Translations under genes and position numbers: made by a program
Notes under the pieces: generated by a model
What the model saw: only the letters and a program-made list of their open reading frames with translations
Database searches by the model: none
What the model was told of the DNA's origin: nothing
From: Rhodanobacter sp. L36
GTDB taxonomy: Bacteria; Pseudomonadota; Gammaproteobacteria; Xanthomonadales; Rhodanobacteraceae
Assembly (NCBI RefSeq): GCF_009765755.1
Contig: NZ_LMUV01000002.1
Span: 395,693 to 459,692, forward strand
Length of the DNA: 64,000 nucleotides
Direction: 5' to 3'
In this document: positions 34,400-43,553 of the stretch, in pieces
Layout: each line of letters starts with the position of its first letter
Position numbering within the stretch: the first letter of the stretch is position 1

Positions 34400-35455
34400 T
34401 CAGGCGGCCTTGTTCAACGACGCCATGTCGATCACGAAGCGATACTTGACGTCGCTTTTCAGCATCCGCTCGTAAGCTTCGTTGATGTCCTTGATGTCGA
34501 TTTTCTCGATGTCGGACACGATGCCGTGCTCGGCGCAGAAATCGAGCATCTCCTGCGTCTCGGCAATGCCGCCGATCAGCGAGCCGGCCAGCGATTTGCG
34601 ACCGAAGATCAGCGAGCCGGCCGGAATCGTCGGCGGTACATCGGGCACACCGACCAGCACCATAGTGCCGTCACGCTTGATCATCTGCAGGAACGCATTC
34701 ACGTCATGCGGCGCGGACACCGTATCGAGGATGAAATCGAACGTGCCCGCATGCGCCTGCATCTGTGCCTCGTCGTTGGAGAGCACGACTTCATCCGCGC
34801 CCAGACGCAACGCATCGGCGCGCTTGGATTCGGACGTGGTGAACTGCACTACCGTCGCACCAAAAGCATGCGCCAGCTTCAGCGCCATGTGACCGAGCCC
34901 GCCCAGGCCAACCACGCCAACCTTGCTGCCCTTGCCCACTTTCCAGTGCTTGAGCGGCGAATACGTCGTGATGCCCGCGCACAGCAGCGGTGCCACGGCG
35001 GCGAGGTCGAGCTTGTCGGAAATGCTCAGCACGAAAGCCTCGTCCACCACGATCTGGCTCGAATAGCCGCCCTGCGTCGGCGTGTCGTCGTGGCGGTCCT
35101 TGCCGGCATAAGTAAACGTGGCGCCCTTCATGCAGAACTGTTCAAGATCGTCCTTGCAATTGGCACATTCGCGGCAGGAATCGACCATGCAACCCACGCC
35201 CGCAAGATCGCCGGCCTTGAACTTCTTCACGTCTTTGCCGACCCGCGTGACACGACCGACGATCTCGTGGCCCGGCACGATCGGATAGCTCCCCTTGCCC
35301 CATTCGTCGCGAACGGTGTGCAGGTCGGAATGGCACACGCCACAGAAAAGAATTTCGATGACCACGTCCTTGTCGCGCGGCTCGCGGCGTTCGAAACGGT
35401 ACGGTGCCAGCGGCGCGCGGGCAGCGGCGGCGGCATAGCTCAGGGTGGGAATCAT
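34400..35455 (-). CDS. Zinc-dependent NADP alcohol dehydrogenase (YahK/CAD-type)
   Basis: The 351-residue medium-chain dehydrogenase reduces aldehydes or oxidises alcohols. FCGVCHSDLHT and PGHEIVG carry the catalytic zinc ligands. Four Cys in CRECANCKDDLEQFC bind the structural zinc. GLGGLGHMALKLAHAFGA is the dinucleotide loop, and FTTSESKR after it suggests NADPH preference, as in YahK and cinnamyl alcohol dehydrogenases. ATG 35455 has GGAG seven bases upstream; the 21 codons ahead of it are rejected. It is divergent from the ferritin-like gene. Confidence 0.93.
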   Translation of the reverse strand: MIPTLSYAAAAARAPLAPYRFERREPRDKDVVIEILFCGVCHSDLHTVRDEWGKGSYPIVPGHEIVGRVTRVGKDVKKFKAGDLAGVGCMVDSCRECANCKDDLEQFCMKGATFTYAGKDRHDDTPTQGGYSSQIVVDEAFVLSISDKLDLAAVAPLLCAGITTYSPLKHWKVGKGSKVGVVGLGGLGHMALKLAHAFGATVVQFTTSESKRADALRLGADEVVLSNDEAQMQAHAGTFDFILDTVSAPHDVNAFLQMIKRDGTMVLVGVPDVPPTIPAGSLIFGRKSLAGSLIGGIAETQEMLDFCAEHGIVSDIEKIDIKDINEAYERMLKSDVKYRFVIDMASLNKAA

Positions 35456-35587
35456 GCGGAGCTCCAGGCGAAGGTGAAGAAAGATGCGCGACGCGGTCGC
35501 GACGGTGGTGACAACCACTCATCCTAGGTGGGCCGGTGTTAATCCAATGCGAGGCCGAGGCTTTATGCTGTCGGTCATCCATTTGTC

Positions 35588-36454
35588 ATGTCACGACAAA
35601 ACCATTGTTCGCATCAGCACGGGAAGCCCACGTTGAGCTACGCCGATTCACTGCCCTGGACGCTCGAGAGCCTCGACTTCACGCGCATCGACCTCGCACG
35701 CATCCGGCATAACGAGGATCTGTTTTTTCTCTTGTGCAGCTCGTCGTTCGTCGAGAGCGGCTCGGATCTGTACACGCAGAACCTTGTCGATCACTTCGCC
35801 GGCGACCAGGAGTTGCAGACCTGGCTCAGCCAGCACTGGGAACACGAGGAATTGCAGCACGGTCGCGCGCTGTCCACTTATGTGCGCACGGTATGGCCGG
35901 AGTTCGACTGGGAGGCCGGCTTCAAAGCCTTCTGGACCGAATACGGCGCCGTGTGCACGGCCGAGCAACTCGAATCATGCCGCGGGCTGGAACTGGCCGC
36001 GCGTTGCGTGGTGGAAACCGGCACTGCGAGCCTGTATCGCGCGTTGAACGACATCACCGACGAGCCGGTGCTGAAGCAGCTCACCAACCACATCAAGAGC
36101 GACGAAGTCCGCCACTTCAAGCACTTCTACCAGCACTACCGGCTGTATCGCGAACGCGAGGGCTTCGGCCGCTACCGCGTGTTCCGCGCGATCCTGCGAC
36201 GGGTCAACGAGATCAAGAGCGAGGACAGCGACATCGCGCTGCGCCACGTGTTCAATCAGTGCTATCCGCATCAGGTTGGCGACGAGAAAGCCTTCCGGCG
36301 CATCAGCGATCGCGCGCAGGGGTTGTTGCGTCGACACATTCCCGCCGAGATGACGGTGAAGATGCTGCTGAAGCCGCTGGACCTGCCGGCAAAACTGCAG
36401 AACGCGCTGGAAAAGCCGCTGGCACGCATCACCGAGCGGCTGTTGCTTCGCTGA
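35588..36454 (+). CDS. Ferritin-like diiron protein
   Basis: The 288-residue protein is mostly helical and carries a carboxylate-bridged diiron pattern. The ligands appear to be Glu in SSSFVESGSDLY, HWEHEELQHGR (ExxH), Glu in ARCVVETGTAS and KSDEVRHFKHF (DExxH). This resembles the ferritin-like proteins distantly related to acyl-ACP desaturases; the substrate is unknown. The start at ATG 35588 adds a His/Cys-containing N-terminus (HCSHQH) that may not be real, and a TTG at 35633 is an alternative. The C-terminal third is basic and helical. Confidence 0.8.
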   Translation: MSRQNHCSHQHGKPTLSYADSLPWTLESLDFTRIDLARIRHNEDLFFLLCSSSFVESGSDLYTQNLVDHFAGDQELQTWLSQHWEHEELQHGRALSTYVRTVWPEFDWEAGFKAFWTEYGAVCTAEQLESCRGLELAARCVVETGTASLYRALNDITDEPVLKQLTNHIKSDEVRHFKHFYQHYRLYREREGFGRYRVFRAILRRVNEIKSEDSDIALRHVFNQCYPHQVGDEKAFRRISDRAQGLLRRHIPAEMTVKMLLKPLDLPAKLQNALEKPLARITERLLLR

Positions 36455-36493
36455 TCGCACGGCGTCGCGTTGGGCCCGACGCGAATGCGGTAA

Positions 36494-36964
36494 CTACTGC
36501 GCTGCTGGACTCTTCGCCGCTTCGCGCTGCTCCGCATTGATCTTGCGCTGCGCCTGTTGCTCGAGCTTCAGTCGCGACACATCGACGGGACGGATCGCGG
36601 TGATCGTGCACGGGTAGTTGCCGCGGTCTGGGCGTCCCGTCAGCACTTTGTCGAATCCGACCGACACCTGGTTGAGCTGCGAGGTCAGTCCGATCGCATT
36701 GGCGAAATCCAGGTTCGGACAGCCGCCACCGAGATCGAGCAGCCATGCTTCGTTTGGCCTTGTATAGACGGCCAATTGCCCGTTGCCCAGCGGCTCCCAC
36801 GAGTAGAGGGTGTTGAAAAAACGGAAGCTGCGCACAGAGGGGCCCGCTGCCTTGGCATAGGCGGCCTGACGCTGGGCTTCACGTTGTGCGACCGGAATAT
36901 CGGAACATCCAGCCAGCATGACCGCGAGCAGCGCACAGCACGGCATCAGTGATTTCATCGACAT
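36494..36964 (-). CDS. DUF6491-like lipoprotein
   Basis: The 156-residue product has a lipoprotein signal ending MLAGC. The mature part contains SWEPLGNGQLAVYT, AWLLDLGGGCPNL and CTITAIRPVDVSRLK, the recurring pattern of DUF6491. An AAQ-rich C-terminal tail follows. AGGAG lies eight bases before ATG 36964. Function is unknown. A second lipoprotein gene lies 112 bases upstream on the same strand. Confidence 0.82.
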   Translation of the reverse strand: MSMKSLMPCCALLAVMLAGCSDIPVAQREAQRQAAYAKAAGPSVRSFRFFNTLYSWEPLGNGQLAVYTRPNEAWLLDLGGGCPNLDFANAIGLTSQLNQVSVGFDKVLTGRPDRGNYPCTITAIRPVDVSRLKLEQQAQRKINAEQREAAKSPAAQ

Positions 36965-37076
36965 GGTGTTCTCTCCTGCATAAGACATCTTCGGTAACAC
37001 GTCAGCGACATCCGATGTCCCACGCCCTCCCTCCAAACAGAACACTGAAACCTGCGTCGACCCGCTCGGTTTCCAA

Positions 37077-37823
37077 CTATTTCTTCTTGCCCTTGCCTGC
37101 GTTGCCCTTGCCCTTGCCGACCGGCGCCCACTTGGCCGGATCGAAGCCGCCCACTTCGTAAACCAACGTTTCCTTCTTTTCGCCGTTGACCAGGGTGACG
37201 TCCATGCTGATCTTTTTTGCATGCTTGAGCATCGCGATGAAGGCGCTGTCGTCGCGCATCATCAAGGCCGGCTCGCCGGTCGGCGGCGCGAACACCTTGA
37301 TGTGCGTCGGCTTGCCGTCGACGGTGGCGGCGATTGCGCAACCGCTGCCGCGACAGACGAACTTGCCATTGCCATAAAGAAACGCACTTTGTCCCCAGCT
37401 CGTGTGGCGACGCAAAACCAGTTGCACGCGATCGCTGCCCGGCGCGTAGATGGTGGCAGTGGATTGTGTGCCGCCCGCCATCGGCGACACCTGGTAGATC
37501 CACATCGCGGCGAGCCGGTTCTTTTCGCTGTTTTCGGTATAACGCTTTTCGATGTCCGGCAATGTCTGCTGCACTTCCTTCGCGGCCGCGCTGGTCGGGT
37601 AATGACTGACGATGTCCTTTCCAAGTGACACGGCCATCTCGTCGTTATGGATGCGCAGCAGTTGTCGATAGGTATCTAGGTCGCGCGTCGCGTCGGCGTC
37701 GCTGACTTTCACCTGCTGCTGTGCCGCGGTGGGCGCAGGCGCACTGCCTTGCTGCGAACAACCGACGAGCGCGAGCACGCCGATCAGGGCGAAAACGACG
37801 GGGTGACGGCGGACGTTGTTCAT
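37077..37823 (-). CDS. Putative lipoprotein with lysine-rich tail
   Basis: The 248-residue product has a lipoprotein signal VVFALIGVLALVGC and then a Gln/Ala/Pro-rich linker. A helical region around residues 40-95 and a beta-rich region with RGSGCAIAATVDGK follow. The C-terminus is strongly basic: KGKGNAGKGKKK. I do not recognise a family. Start is ATG 37823 or ATG 37832; the former puts the basic residues immediately before the hydrophobic core. The LytTR gene is upstream on the same strand, 70 bases away. Confidence 0.72.
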   Translation of the reverse strand: MNNVRRHPVVFALIGVLALVGCSQQGSAPAPTAAQQQVKVSDADATRDLDTYRQLLRIHNDEMAVSLGKDIVSHYPTSAAAKEVQQTLPDIEKRYTENSEKNRLAAMWIYQVSPMAGGTQSTATIYAPGSDRVQLVLRRHTSWGQSAFLYGNGKFVCRGSGCAIAATVDGKPTHIKVFAPPTGEPALMMRDDSAFIAMLKHAKKISMDVTLVNGEKKETLVYEVGGFDPAKWAPVGKGKGNAGKGKKK

Positions 37824-37893
37824 CGGCGACATATCCGGAGGAAACGGAGAGCTAGCTTGGAACGAGCCACGCCCGCAGCGCAAGTCGCGCTGG

Positions 37894-38754
37894 TCAATCC
37901 GGCGCGCCAAACCTTTCGCGCAACGCCGCGCGATAACGACGACTGCAGGCGATGCTGGCGCCATCGCGCAACGTGAGGCGGGCGTCGCCGCTGTCCATCG
38001 GTTCGATCTCGGCGAGATAGTCGAGGTTGACGAAATAGCTGCGATGCACGCGCACGAAGCGCGCCGGATCGAGTCGTTCCTCGATCCCCGCCATCGTCGC
38101 GCGCAACGGGTAATCGCGACCACGCACATGCAGGTTCACGTAATTGCCGGACGCCTGCAGCCATTCGATGTCGCTGGCGTTGATCAGGAATTCGCGACCG
38201 AGCTTGCGCACCAGGAAACGCTCCGGTCGCTCGATCGGCTCCACCGCGGGACCTTCGTCCGGTTCGCCAAGCAGACGCGCCTCGCCCTGCCAGCGCATCA
38301 GCCACAGGCGATACAGCGCCACCGTGGCGATCACCCCGAAATAGGTGCGCACGTCCTTGAGATATTCGTAGCCGAAGTTGAACCACCACGCGCCGAAGTC
38401 GTAGCGAAGACCGGCTGCTGCATACGCCAATTCGCGCAAACCAATCATGCCGACGACATGGGCAAGGCTTACGACAACGCTGGCCAGCAAATGGGTCGGC
38501 AGATTTCGACGCCAGTCGCGCAGCGGCCAGCGATCCATCGCCGCGATGATCACCGGCACCAGCAAGAGCATCGTCACCGCACTGCTGATTTCCCACGACC
38601 ACGGCATCCATGCCGCGATACCTGGATGATCGACGCGCGAAGTCAGACTGTTGAAAATCGTGTTGACGGCATAGAGAACGATCCAGAAGCCGACCTCGAT
38701 CGGCCGGCGCCAGCGCTGAAAGTTCCGGTAGTCGAACGTCACGTGATTCGTCAT
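37894..38754 (-). CDS. Membrane-bound LytTR transcription regulator
   Basis: The 286-residue protein has four membrane helices in residues ~20-155. A LytTR DNA-binding domain follows from about residue 180: FLVRKLGREFLINASDIEWL, SGNYVNLHVRGRDYPLRATM and FVRVHRSYFVNLDYLAEIEP. LytTR proteins bind repeated upstream sites; this type joins the sensor membrane part directly to the DNA-binding domain. It is divergent from an acyltransferase gene 151 bases away, an arrangement that suggests it controls that gene. The signal is unknown. Confidence 0.9.
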   Translation of the reverse strand: MTNHVTFDYRNFQRWRRPIEVGFWIVLYAVNTIFNSLTSRVDHPGIAAWMPWSWEISSAVTMLLLVPVIIAAMDRWPLRDWRRNLPTHLLASVVVSLAHVVGMIGLRELAYAAAGLRYDFGAWWFNFGYEYLKDVRTYFGVIATVALYRLWLMRWQGEARLLGEPDEGPAVEPIERPERFLVRKLGREFLINASDIEWLQASGNYVNLHVRGRDYPLRATMAGIEERLDPARFVRVHRSYFVNLDYLAEIEPMDSGDARLTLRDGASIACSRRYRAALRERFGAPD

Positions 38755-38905
38755 GCGGCGATTCTACGGGCATCGCTGCAGATTGCTCCGGGCTTCGTCC
38801 CGGCTGCCCACCGTTCGTCACTATCACCCACCCATCAGTCACTTGACGCAGGAGGGCGTGACGAAAGCGCACCAGCATGACGGCACTTTCTCCGGAGCTT
38901 CCAGC

Positions 38906-40102
38906 ATGACTCGCCGCCATGATATCGACGCGCTACGCGTACTCGCCTTTGGCCTGCTGATTCTCTATCACGCCGGCATGCTCTACGTGGCACCTGTGGC
39001 TGATTGGCAAGGCCTACCATTGCATAGCCACTACCTCGCGACGTGGTTGCAGTACCCGATGCTGTTCGTGAATCGCTGGCGGATGGAACTGCTTTTCCTG
39101 ATCTCCGGCCTGGCAGTGCATTTCATGCGCGGCAGGATCGGGCTGGCCGGGCTGGCGTGGAAGCGCACGCTGCGCCTGTTGCTGCCGTTGGTGTTCGGCA
39201 TGCTGGTGGTGATCCCGATCCAGTCTTATGTGGCTGGGCTGACCGACCACATGATCGCGCCGGGCTTCGGAAGGTTCCTGCTGCACTACTGGACACATGG
39301 CTACAGGGACTACGGATTGACCTGGGCGCATTTGTGGTACCTGCCCTATCTGTGGCTTTTCACGATGCTGCTGTTGCCGTTGTTGCCGCTGCTGGAATCA
39401 CGCCTCGGCCAGCGCCTGCGCGCGGGTTGCGTGCGGTTGCGCGGCACGAGCCTGCTCGTGCATCCGGTGCTGCCGCTGTTCGCGTATGGCGTGCTGATGT
39501 CGTGGCGTTATCCGGAAACGCATGCGCTGGTCGGCGACTGGTATGCGCTGGCGCTGTACGCAACGATGTTTTTGTACGGCTATCTGGTGGGTACCGACAG
39601 CGGCGTGTGGGCAGAACTGTCGCGTCTGCGACACGCCACCCTGCCGCTGGCGCTGGCTTGTTTCGCGGGGTATCTGTGCCTCGATCGGTTCGGGGGCCAG
39701 TTTTTTCATGCGCGCGCGGCCTTGATCGTCGTCAAGCTGCTCACGGTCTGGCTGCACTACAGCTACACATGGATCGCGATCACGGCAATCCTCGGCTGGG
39801 GACACGCACTGCTCGATCGTCCGTTCCGCTGGCTGCCGTATGCGTGCGACGCGGTGTACCCGTGGTACGTACTGCACCAGAGCCTGTTGTTGTTCTTCGC
39901 CTGGCAATGGCTACCGCTGGGCTTGGGGCCGATTGCCGAGCCCACACTTATCCTGCTGGGCACCATTGGCGGCTGCGCGGTGCTGCACGAATTCGTGATC
40001 CGCCGCACGCGCTGGCTGCGACCAATGTTTGGATTGAATGCGTTGCCTTCACGGTCCATTGCGGGAACAACTCCGCAACAGTTGGTCGACGATCTCGCGT
40101 GA
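38906..40102 (+). CDS. Acyltransferase-3 family integral membrane protein
   Basis: The 398-residue protein has about ten membrane helices and begins RRHDIDALRVLAFGLLILYH, the start of acyltransferase-3 proteins. WRMELLFLISGLAVHF and WAHLWYLPYLWLF are further family segments, and YPWYVLHQSLLLFFAWQWL closes the domain. Such enzymes move acyl groups onto sugars or glucans at the inner membrane. ATG 38906 follows GGAG; the open frame upstream of it is not family-like. It ends two bases before the convergent DUF3247 gene. Confidence 0.88.
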   Translation: MTRRHDIDALRVLAFGLLILYHAGMLYVAPVADWQGLPLHSHYLATWLQYPMLFVNRWRMELLFLISGLAVHFMRGRIGLAGLAWKRTLRLLLPLVFGMLVVIPIQSYVAGLTDHMIAPGFGRFLLHYWTHGYRDYGLTWAHLWYLPYLWLFTMLLLPLLPLLESRLGQRLRAGCVRLRGTSLLVHPVLPLFAYGVLMSWRYPETHALVGDWYALALYATMFLYGYLVGTDSGVWAELSRLRHATLPLALACFAGYLCLDRFGGQFFHARAALIVVKLLTVWLHYSYTWIAITAILGWGHALLDRPFRWLPYACDAVYPWYVLHQSLLLFFAWQWLPLGLGPIAEPTLILLGTIGGCAVLHEFVIRRTRWLRPMFGLNALPSRSIAGTTPQQLVDDLA

Positions 40103-40104
40103 CT

Positions 40105-40407
40105 TCAGTTCTCGCCGGCCATCGCCGAATCGAGATGTTCGACGCGCGCAATTTCGTCGAGCCATATCTTGTAGCGCCATTCCGGAACGTCGGGGCGCTC
40201 CAGCTGCACTTCGGCATTGATGCCCTCGCGCTCGTCGGGATCTCGAAAGAGCTGCACGTTGGGGCGCGTGCAAACGATGCCATCCCAACTGCTCCCATCT
40301 TTCATCAGCAACACCACATGCCCGTTGGCGGGCAGTTCCTCGATCAGCGACTTGATCTGACGGATGCTTGTCTGATCGGTATAGACGTGTTCTGCGAGAC
40401 GACCCAT
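40105..40407 (-). CDS. DUF3247 family protein
   Basis: The 100-residue protein begins MGRLAEHVYTDQTSIRQIKS. It contains LPANGHVVLLMKDGSSWDGIV and ends PEWRYKIWLDEIARVEHLDS. This is the DUF3247 pattern, largely restricted to Xanthomonadales, with an Sm-like feel to the beta-strands. GGAG lies about nine bases before ATG 40407. Function is unknown. It ends two bases from the stop of the acyltransferase gene. Confidence 0.82.
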   Translation of the reverse strand: MGRLAEHVYTDQTSIRQIKSLIEELPANGHVVLLMKDGSSWDGIVCTRPNVQLFRDPDEREGINAEVQLERPDVPEWRYKIWLDEIARVEHLDSAMAGEN

Positions 40408-40555
40408 GAACTTGCACTCCGATGTGCGTTGGACTTGACCGTATCGGCGCATCCGGCAAGAGCGCGTCAATTTTCGCCGTCTCGCAGCTGAACGTCCCGT
40501 GGCCTTTGCCTCACGTGCCGGTCACGGGATAATGGCTGCCTTCGAAGGACGCCTC

Positions 40556-41821
40556 ATGCCCCCGTCTCCTGCGCAGCCAGCGGATTCGCTGCTGCAACAT
40601 CGCGCTTTTGTCGCTTTCTGGTTTGCCCGGATCGCATCGAGTTTCGGTTTCCAGATGCTCTCCGTCGCGGTTGGCTGGCAGATCTACGCCATCACCGGTC
40701 GCGCATTCGACCTCGGCCTCATCGGCCTGGTGCAGTTCGTGCCATCGGTCGTGCTGGCGCTGCCGGCCGGTCATGTCGCTGACCAGTTCGAACGCCGGCG
40801 CATCGTGTTGATCGGCCAGATCGTGGAGTGGGTGGCGATCGCACTACTGGCCGCGATGAGCCTTGCGCATGGCATCCATGAAATCGGCATCCTGCTGCTG
40901 GTGTTCGTGCTCGGCGTGGCGAAGGCGTTCGAATTTCCCGCGCTGCAATCGATGCTGCCGTCGCTGGTACCTGCGAACATCCTGTCGCGCGCGATGGCGG
41001 TGAACAGTTCGGCCGGGCAGGCGGCGATGATCATGGGTCCTGCGCTCGGCGGGTTCCTTTATGTCGCGGGACCCGGCGTCGTGTATTCGGTCGCGGCGGT
41101 GCTTTATCTGGTGTCGATCGTGCTGCTGATGCGGCTGCGCTATACGCGGCCGGTGATACGCCGCGAGCCGGCCACGCTGAAAACCGTATTCGCCGGCGTG
41201 CATTTCATCCGCCGTCGGCCCGATGTGCTCGGCGTCATCTCGCTGGATCTTTTCGCCGTGCTTCTCGGCGGCGCTACGGCGTTGTTGCCGGTGTTCGCCA
41301 AGGACATTCTGCATACCGGACCGTGGGGACTGGGCCTGCTGCGCGCTGCGCCTGCGGTCGGAGCGCTGCTGATGTCGCTGTGGCTGGCGCGCAACAATCT
41401 GCAGAAACACGTGGGGCCGATCATGTTTGCCGCGGTGGCGGGTTTCGGTGTGGCCACGCTGGTATTCGCGGTCTCGACCACGCTGTGGCTTTCGCTGATT
41501 GCGTTGTTCGCGCTCGGCGCTTTCGACATGGTCAGCATGGTGATCCGCGGCGCACTGGTGCAGCTGGATACGCCGGATGACATGCGCGGCCGGGTCAGCG
41601 CGGTCAATGCGATCTTCATCAACACCTCCAACCAGCTCGGCGAATTCGAGTCGGGCATGCTGGCCGCGTGGATGGGCGCGGTGAACGCCACCGTGCTCGG
41701 CGGCGTCGGCACGTTGATCGTGGTGGGTCTGTGGATGGCGATGTTCCCCAGCCTGCGGCGTCGGCAGCGGCTGCAGATGGAGCCGGCGGAGTCCGCCGAG
41801 CCAGCCAGCGATTCGCTTTGA
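40556..41821 (+). CDS. MFS exporter (EntS/MFS_3-type)
   Basis: The 421-residue protein has about twelve membrane helices. FWFARIASSFGFQMLSVAVG opens the domain, and the conserved loop AGHVADQFERRR between helices 2 and 3 is the MFS motif A. The overall plan matches the MFS_3/EntS group, which exports siderophores or drugs. ATG 40556 has AAGGA eight bases upstream, so the in-frame starts at 40499 and 40532 are not used. The C-terminal tail is Glu/Pro/Ser-rich. The substrate is not evident. Confidence 0.88.
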   Translation: MPPSPAQPADSLLQHRAFVAFWFARIASSFGFQMLSVAVGWQIYAITGRAFDLGLIGLVQFVPSVVLALPAGHVADQFERRRIVLIGQIVEWVAIALLAAMSLAHGIHEIGILLLVFVLGVAKAFEFPALQSMLPSLVPANILSRAMAVNSSAGQAAMIMGPALGGFLYVAGPGVVYSVAAVLYLVSIVLLMRLRYTRPVIRREPATLKTVFAGVHFIRRRPDVLGVISLDLFAVLLGGATALLPVFAKDILHTGPWGLGLLRAAPAVGALLMSLWLARNNLQKHVGPIMFAAVAGFGVATLVFAVSTTLWLSLIALFALGAFDMVSMVIRGALVQLDTPDDMRGRVSAVNAIFINTSNQLGEFESGMLAAWMGAVNATVLGGVGTLIVVGLWMAMFPSLRRRQRLQMEPAESAEPASDSL

Positions 41822-41907
41822 TGCGACGGCCGGCTGGACGGCCGAACCATTTGGGCATTCGTACGCGGCAGTAGTCGCGCATCGGCACCGCTCGCTAGTA
41901 TGCGTGG

Positions 41908-43542
41908 ATGAGCATTCCCCTTCGCATCCTTCGCCATGCCGGTGCCGCGACAATCGTCGCCGCGCTTTCCATCACTCCGTTATTCGCCGCCGGTACCGTC
42001 GATGGCCCACACATCACGGTAAGTTTCGCGTCCGCCGCGCACGCGCAGCCGATCACCGGACGCGTCTACGTGGCGATCAGCCGCGGCAACGACAAGACAC
42101 CGATCGAGCAGACCGACATCACCGGCGTACCGTTGTTCGGCCACGACGTGACGGCATTGAAACCGGGACAAGCGGCCGCCCTCGACGCCAGCGATTTCGG
42201 CGCACCGCTGGCCAGCCTGCGTGACTTGCCCGCCGGCGATTACTGGATGCAGCCCTTCGTCAATGTCTACACGCAGTTCAAGCGTTCGGACGGCCATACG
42301 TTGTGGATGCACATGGACCAGTGGGAAGGCCAGGACTGGAAACATTCACCCGGCAATCTCTATGGCAAACCCGTGAAGGTGCATTTCGATCCGACGTCCG
42401 GCACGCCGATCGCGCTCGTTGCCGATCAGGCCATCGCACCGATCGCGTTCCCGAAAGATAGCGATTACGTCAAACGCTTCCGTATCAAGAGCCACAAGCT
42501 CAGTGCGTTCTGGGGACATCCGATCTACCTCGGCGCCACCGTGCTGCTGCCGAAGGATTACGACAAACATCCCGACGTGCGCTATCCGGTGATCTACGAG
42601 CAAGGTCACTTCTCGACCGACGCGCCCGGCGGGTTCGATCTTGCGAAGTCGAAGTTTCGCGATTACTGGCTGGCCGACGGCACACCGCGCTACATCATGG
42701 TCACGCTGCAGCATCCCTCGCCTTATTACGACGACTCCTACGCGGTGAATTCCGTCAACGAAGGCCCGTTCGATGATGCGATCCAGCAGGAATTGCTGCC
42801 GCAGGTGGAGACGCGCTTTCGCGTCGAACGCGCGGCATGGGCGCGCATCCTCACTGGCGGTTCCACCGGCGGCTGGATCGCGGTGGCGCAGCAGGTATTC
42901 CATCCACAGTTTTACGGTGGCAGCTTCGCCTCGTGCCCCGACTCGCTGGACTTCCGTCACCACCAGGTGGTGGACATCTATGACGATGCCAATGCGTACT
43001 GGCTCGACAAGGGTTGGGTGAAAGTGGAGCGCTCGGACACGCGCCAGCCCGACGGCAACATCGAGGCGATGATGAAGGACGAGAACTGGTACGAGCTGGC
43101 GGTGGGCGACCACTCGCGTTCGGGCGGCCAGTGGGATATCTGGGAAGCCGCGTTCGGACCGATCGGTTCGGACGGCTATCCGCAACGCCTCTGGGACAAG
43201 CACAGCGGCGTAATCGATCACTCCGTGGCCGCCTACTGGAAACAGCACTTCGACCTGCGCAACATCGTGCAGACGCAGTGGCCGACGCTGGGCCCGCAAC
43301 TCGCCGACAAACTGCACATCTATGTTGGTGATGCCGATACGTACAACCTCAACATGGGCGTGCGCGAAATGGATGCCTTCCTGAAAAGCGCGCGCAACCC
43401 GAGCTTCGGCGGCAGCGTGACCTATCAGCCGATGGCACCGCATTGCTGGGGACTGGGCGGCAAGGACCTGTTCGACACGATCACCACGTACATCGATGGC
43501 CATGCACCCGCGGGCGCCGACTTGAAAAGCTGGCGTTACTGA
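41908..43542 (+). CDS. Secreted esterase D-type alpha/beta hydrolase
   Basis: The 544-residue product has a signal peptide (AATIVAALSITPLFAAG). The C-terminal two thirds form an esterase-type hydrolase. YPVIYEQGHFSTDAPGG is an oxyanion region, and ILTGGSTGGWIAVAQQVF has the nucleophile Ser in a G-G-S-T-G-G elbow. YVGDADTYN probably gives the Asp and MAPHCWGL the His. The N-terminal ~180 residues look like a separate beta-rich domain. It should act on an ester outside the cytoplasm, substrate unknown. The deiminase-family gene begins 11 bases after its stop. Confidence 0.83.
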   Translation: MSIPLRILRHAGAATIVAALSITPLFAAGTVDGPHITVSFASAAHAQPITGRVYVAISRGNDKTPIEQTDITGVPLFGHDVTALKPGQAAALDASDFGAPLASLRDLPAGDYWMQPFVNVYTQFKRSDGHTLWMHMDQWEGQDWKHSPGNLYGKPVKVHFDPTSGTPIALVADQAIAPIAFPKDSDYVKRFRIKSHKLSAFWGHPIYLGATVLLPKDYDKHPDVRYPVIYEQGHFSTDAPGGFDLAKSKFRDYWLADGTPRYIMVTLQHPSPYYDDSYAVNSVNEGPFDDAIQQELLPQVETRFRVERAAWARILTGGSTGGWIAVAQQVFHPQFYGGSFASCPDSLDFRHHQVVDIYDDANAYWLDKGWVKVERSDTRQPDGNIEAMMKDENWYELAVGDHSRSGGQWDIWEAAFGPIGSDGYPQRLWDKHSGVIDHSVAAYWKQHFDLRNIVQTQWPTLGPQLADKLHIYVGDADTYNLNMGVREMDAFLKSARNPSFGGSVTYQPMAPHCWGLGGKDLFDTITTYIDGHAPAGADLKSWRY

Positions 43543-43553
43543 GCGCGACATCC

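Noticed and set aside
39043-40491. Overlapping plus-strand frame of 480 codons
   Set aside because: It is the +1 shadow of the acyltransferase gene, whose membrane helices and family motifs are clear.
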